Shown: one piece after another, positions 62,001 to 64,000 of the stretch
Layout: every line of letters starts with the position of its first letter
Position numbering within the stretch: position 1 is the stretch's first letter
NCBI RefSeq assembly: GCF_015351595.1
Contig: NZ_JADKPT010000013.1
Span: 106,307-170,306, forward strand
Origin: Flavobacterium sp. LC2016-12
Lineage (GTDB): Bacteria > Bacteroidota > Bacteroidia > Flavobacteriales > Flavobacteriaceae
Reading direction: 5' to 3'
DNA: 64,000 bases
The notes under the pieces: model-generated
The model's input: only the letters and a program-made list of their open reading frames with translations
What the model was told of the DNA's origin: nothing
Databases searched by the model: none
Position numbers and translations under genes: made by a program

Positions 62001-64000
62001 GGTATACCACATCTTCTGGTGGAACACCAATTTATAAAGGTTCTTCTTTTAATCCTGTAGGTGTTACCGGATCAGGTTTAACAAATACAAGTACACCGGG
62101 GACAAAAACCTATTATGCTGCCTGCACTAGTGGTTCAAGTTGTAGAACAGCTACAAATTTTGTTATTAATGCGAAACCAACTATATCAGGAACAACACCG
62201 GCTTCACGATGTGATGGAGGAACGGTGACATTGGGAGCTGCGGCTTCATCAGGAACAATTAATTGGTATGCTGCTTCAACAGGTGGTGCATCTTTGGGAA
62301 CAGGTGCAAGTTTTACAACACCAAGTTTATCAACAACAACCAGTTATTATGTAGATGCAACGGAGAATGGTTGTACAACTGCGGACAGAACTGCAGTTGT
62401 CGCTACGGTAAATACGTTACCAACTATAAATTCAACAACAGAAAGTTCTAGATGTGGTACGGGGACAGTAACATTAAGTGCAACAGCATCAACTGGGGCA
62501 ACCATCAATTGGTATGCTGCTTCAACAGGTGGAACATCTTTGGGAACAGGAACGAACTTTACAACACCAAGCTTATCAAGTACTACTACTTACTATGTTG
62601 GTGCTACCTCTACTGAAGGATGTCCTACGTCATCAAGAATTGCAGTTGCAGCCGTTATAAACACTATTTCTACAGTTACACTTACCAGTGGTACACAAAA
62701 TCCAGCAGTTTGTGCAGGGACAGCAATCACTAGTACTGTTTATACTTTTGCTGGAAGCGCAACGAATGTTGTAGTAACTAATTTGCCAGCTGGATTAGCA
62801 TTTGCTGTTGATTCTGGTGCAAAAACAGTAACTATTTCAGGAACTCCAACAGTAGGAGGAACTTATACAATAACAACTGTTGGGCATACTGCTCCTTGTG
62901 TAGCAGCTACAATTAAAGGAATTGTGACTGTAAATACTTTGGCAGCTCCAATATTAAGTACGATAACACAACCAAATTGTACAGTAACTACAGGAAGTTT
63001 TACTATTACCAATTATGATGCTTCTTATACTTATACAATAATCCCATCAACAGGAGTTAGTAGAACGGGAAGTTCGGTTACAGCTCCGGCTGGTAATTAT
63101 ACCATTAAAGCGACAGCCAATAGTTGTGATTCTGCAAACACAGGATTTGTAATTAATGCACAACCCTCAACACTTTCAGTTCCAACACTAAGCACTGTGA
63201 CCCAGCCAACGTGTACAACGGCAACGGGAAGTTTTACGATTGACAATTACGATGGGACTTACACTTATACGATAACGCCATCAACAGGAGTTATTAGAAC
63301 AGGAAATTCCATTACAGCTCCGACAGGAAGTTATGTAGTTAAGGCAACATTAGGAGTTTGTAGTTCAGGAAATTCAGCTACGACATCTGTTAATGCACAG
63401 CCTTCAACACCTGCAGTTCCAACACTAAGCGCTGTGACCCAGCCGACGTGTGCAACGACAACAGGAAGTTTTACGATTGACAATTACAATGCGGCTTATA
63501 CTTATACGATAACGCCATCCACAGGGGTAACACAAACTAATGGTACTGTTACGGCTCCACAAGGAAGTTATACAATAAAAGCAACACTTGGATCTTGCAG
63601 TTCATCAGATTCAGTTGCAGCGGTTGTAAGCGCTCAGCCTTCAACGCCAGCAGTTCCAACACTAAGTGTTGTGACCCAGCCAACTTGTACAACGGCAACA
63701 GGAAGTTTTACAATTGACAATTATAATGCGGCTTATACTTATACGATAACCCCATCAACAGGTGTTAATAGAACAGGAAGTTCTGTTACAGCTCCACAAG
63801 GAAGTTATACAATAAGAGCAACACTGGGATCTTGCAGTTCATCAGATTCAGTTGCGGCAGTTGTAAGCGCTCAGCCTTCAACACCTGCGGTGTCAACACT
63901 AAGCGCTGTGACCCAGCCAACATGTACAACGGCAACAGGAAGTTTTACGATTGACAATTACAATGCGGCTTATACTTATACGATAACGCCATCAACAGGA
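59018..64000 (+). CDS. Giant exported repetitive adhesin-like protein, partial (3' end beyond window)
   Basis: Open for all 1661 codons from the ATG at 59018 to the window end. Signal peptide to about residue 31 (LLLSNASLFAQ). Residues about 280-475 are extremely Gly-rich (NTGGGGGGNGGYGG), then a DUF11/CARDB-like module (VPYEVQIKNTGVGNAAGVF, about 530-660), a SprB-type repeat ending VAGTYKVTTKNAQGCTS (about 710-785), an unassigned module to about 990, two Ig-like repeats with INWYAASTGG...FTTPSLS (about 1050-1215), another Ig-like part, and from about 1310 tandem 79-aa repeats (TQPTC, GSFTIDNYNAAYTYTITPS). Such proteins are typically secreted by the type IX system with a C-terminal sorting domain; that end is not in the window. 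Probably a surface adhesin, possibly for gliding or attachment. Confidence 0.88.
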   Translation, partial: MRNFTFKGRNLFRPFFIALVLLLSNASLFAQICGTPGVDGPVTVSSSVNTYYPITGNVTMNAGAKSIVLSKVPATDGYLNNFGATPISAGDLILIIQMQDATIDYTNSTSYGSGTANSGLDGLGGTGFTAIGNTGIFEYVIATNNVPLTGGNLTFKGTGSGGGVLNSFFNADATATRGKRTFQIVRVPQYSNLTLTSNITTPPFNGVAGGVIAFNVSGTFNFAGYTIDGTARGFRGGYSPRADSNLNDANTYVGLSTNNKISGKGEGIAGTPRYMWDGYNQVDNLVEGMPGGSSGRGAPANAGGGGNDHNTGGGGGGNGGYGGLGGAGWQGGNGNILPATGGGRPGFRSYLTAVPFPRLVMGGGGGAGDANNASSGVKGGVGGAIILVNAGTVLGTGNIYANGGKGAPGAYSGSPDGAGGGGAGGTVLLNISNDSNATIRIEANGGAGGNTENDNNDEHGPGGGGGGGIISHNLSGTVSIITSVLGGVAGKSNAGNGISHGAIGGSVGYVSTFTIQDVPPNLQVNSNCFPILETKVKTLSTASICNSIDEKVPYEVQIKNTGVGNAAGVFLDFLFPAGIEFDSATATYSLDASGPSGPLANSATANNPLFGGFNIAQNGIVTITLVGKVATSITAGTYSSNAQALYLDPTRTTADPNRKITPFTNAYGTVSKNYEGLNQSNVPGTNFIGTSSTADDITILALPTAPTVTILQSSCATPTGTVTVIMPANASGISYTLTGTNPIAAPVNNTTGVFSGLVAGTYKVTTKNAQGCTSSPTTGIVINAVAGAPTTTGVSICQDGTGSLTASSSCLISESTGAKIAVAGTSATAGTNTLSWVNPEKITSNDSSNATVAVSSGGSFITHYLQGTNFGFTIPTNATIKGIQVSISRFSSVDSNNNNVKDNVVSLIKAGSIMGANRKVTNSNWSTSSTTVIDYGGTSDLWNGSWSPSDINSPDFGIVLSADINRGNGNGNGTVTASVDYMQITVNYTLGEIEWYTTSSGGTPIYKGSSFNPVGVTGSGLTNTSTPGTKTYYAACTSGSSCRTATNFVINAKPTISGTTPASRCDGGTVTLGAAASSGTINWYAASTGGASLGTGASFTTPSLSTTTSYYVDATENGCTTADRTAVVATVNTLPTINSTTESSRCGTGTVTLSATASTGATINWYAASTGGTSLGTGTNFTTPSLSSTTTYYVGATSTEGCPTSSRIAVAAVINTISTVTLTSGTQNPAVCAGTAITSTVYTFAGSATNVVVTNLPAGLAFAVDSGAKTVTISGTPTVGGTYTITTVGHTAPCVAATIKGIVTVNTLAAPILSTITQPNCTVTTGSFTITNYDASYTYTIIPSTGVSRTGSSVTAPAGNYTIKATANSCDSANTGFVINAQPSTLSVPTLSTVTQPTCTTATGSFTIDNYDGTYTYTITPSTGVIRTGNSITAPTGSYVVKATLGVCSSGNSATTSVNAQPSTPAVPTLSAVTQPTCATTTGSFTIDNYNAAYTYTITPSTGVTQTNGTVTAPQGSYTIKATLGSCSSSDSVAAVVSAQPSTPAVPTLSVVTQPTCTTATGSFTIDNYNAAYTYTITPSTGVNRTGSSVTAPQGSYTIRATLGSCSSSDSVAAVVSAQPSTPAVSTLSAVTQPTCTTATGSFTIDNYNAAYTYTITPSTG
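62945..64000 (+). repeat. Tandem 237-bp repeats inside the giant protein gene
   Basis: Units begin at 62945 (234 bp), 63179, 63416, 63653 and 63890; the last four are spaced exactly 237 bp and the array continues past the window. Later units are nearly identical in DNA as well as in protein, for example GTGACCCAGCCAAC and GGAAGTTTTAC.ATTGACAAT recur, pointing to recent unit duplication or gene conversion. The first unit is one codon shorter and more diverged. Confidence 0.92.

Noticed and set aside
62945..64000. CRISPR array
   Set aside because: Repeat units are 237 bp, coding and contiguous without spacers; they are protein repeats.

Overview
The window looks like a piece of a Flavobacterium chromosome (Bacteroidota, family Flavobacteriaceae). 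The DNA is AT-rich, Shine-Dalgarno sequences are weak, and several genes carry the Bacteroidota promoter pattern TTTG, 17-22 bases, TANNTTTG. The gene content fits: an alternative complex III operon followed by an aa3-type oxidase, a DUF2723 membrane protein, a NusA without C-terminal repeats, and a very large repetitive secreted protein. Assignment to Flavobacterium is by gene content and signals, not by a database match.

Region 1 (1-7200, minus strand) is a thiamine operon read from a TPP riboswitch: thiS, thiC, a TenI/ThiE-like gene, thiD, thiE, thiG, thiH and thiF (cut by the window edge). It makes the pyrimidine (ThiC, ThiD) and thiazole (ThiS, ThiF, ThiG, ThiH) halves and joins them (ThiE). 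It is full of inverted and heptamer repeats, one of them inside a coding region.

Region 2 (7271-12931, minus) holds tag, a small lipoprotein, a queuosine-precursor transporter and a large secreted TraB/GumN-type protein. Region 3 (13201-24214) has an M3 oligopeptidase, the ribosomal genes rplM-rpsI and rpsB-tsf, a pair of Tat-exported ferritin-like proteins, a LacI-type regulator and polA.

Region 4 (24285-27350) is the most novel-looking part. An OmpR-type response regulator and its histidine kinase sit between two paralogous genes for tiny lysine-rich exported peptides. Both peptide genes have the same promoter architecture: two direct copies of TCTTCATTTT with an 11-base period, placed exactly 7 bases before a TANNTTTG box. 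I infer a self-contained signalling module in which the regulator controls both peptides.

Region 5 (27431-42848) holds a metallophosphoesterase, a thioredoxin fold without its CXXC, a polysaccharide deacetylase, the DUF2723 protein, two tandem tRNA-Gln units, a universal stress protein, the rimP-nusA-infB operon with a terminator-like hairpin in its leader, a DUF4920 protein, an AraC regulator with no ordinary start codon, an Fsr-type efflux pump and a SPOR protein. Region 6 (42951-54578) is the respiratory operon actABCDEF plus cytochrome oxidase subunits II and I: quinol oxidation by ACIII, electron transfer through c hemes, and O2 reduction.

Region 7 (54689-57991) is ruvB, a cytochrome P450 and queG. 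After about 1 kb of AT-rich DNA with no convincing gene, an exported giant protein starts at 59018 and runs off the window. It has a glycine-rich section, Ig-like modules and near-identical 237-bp repeats.
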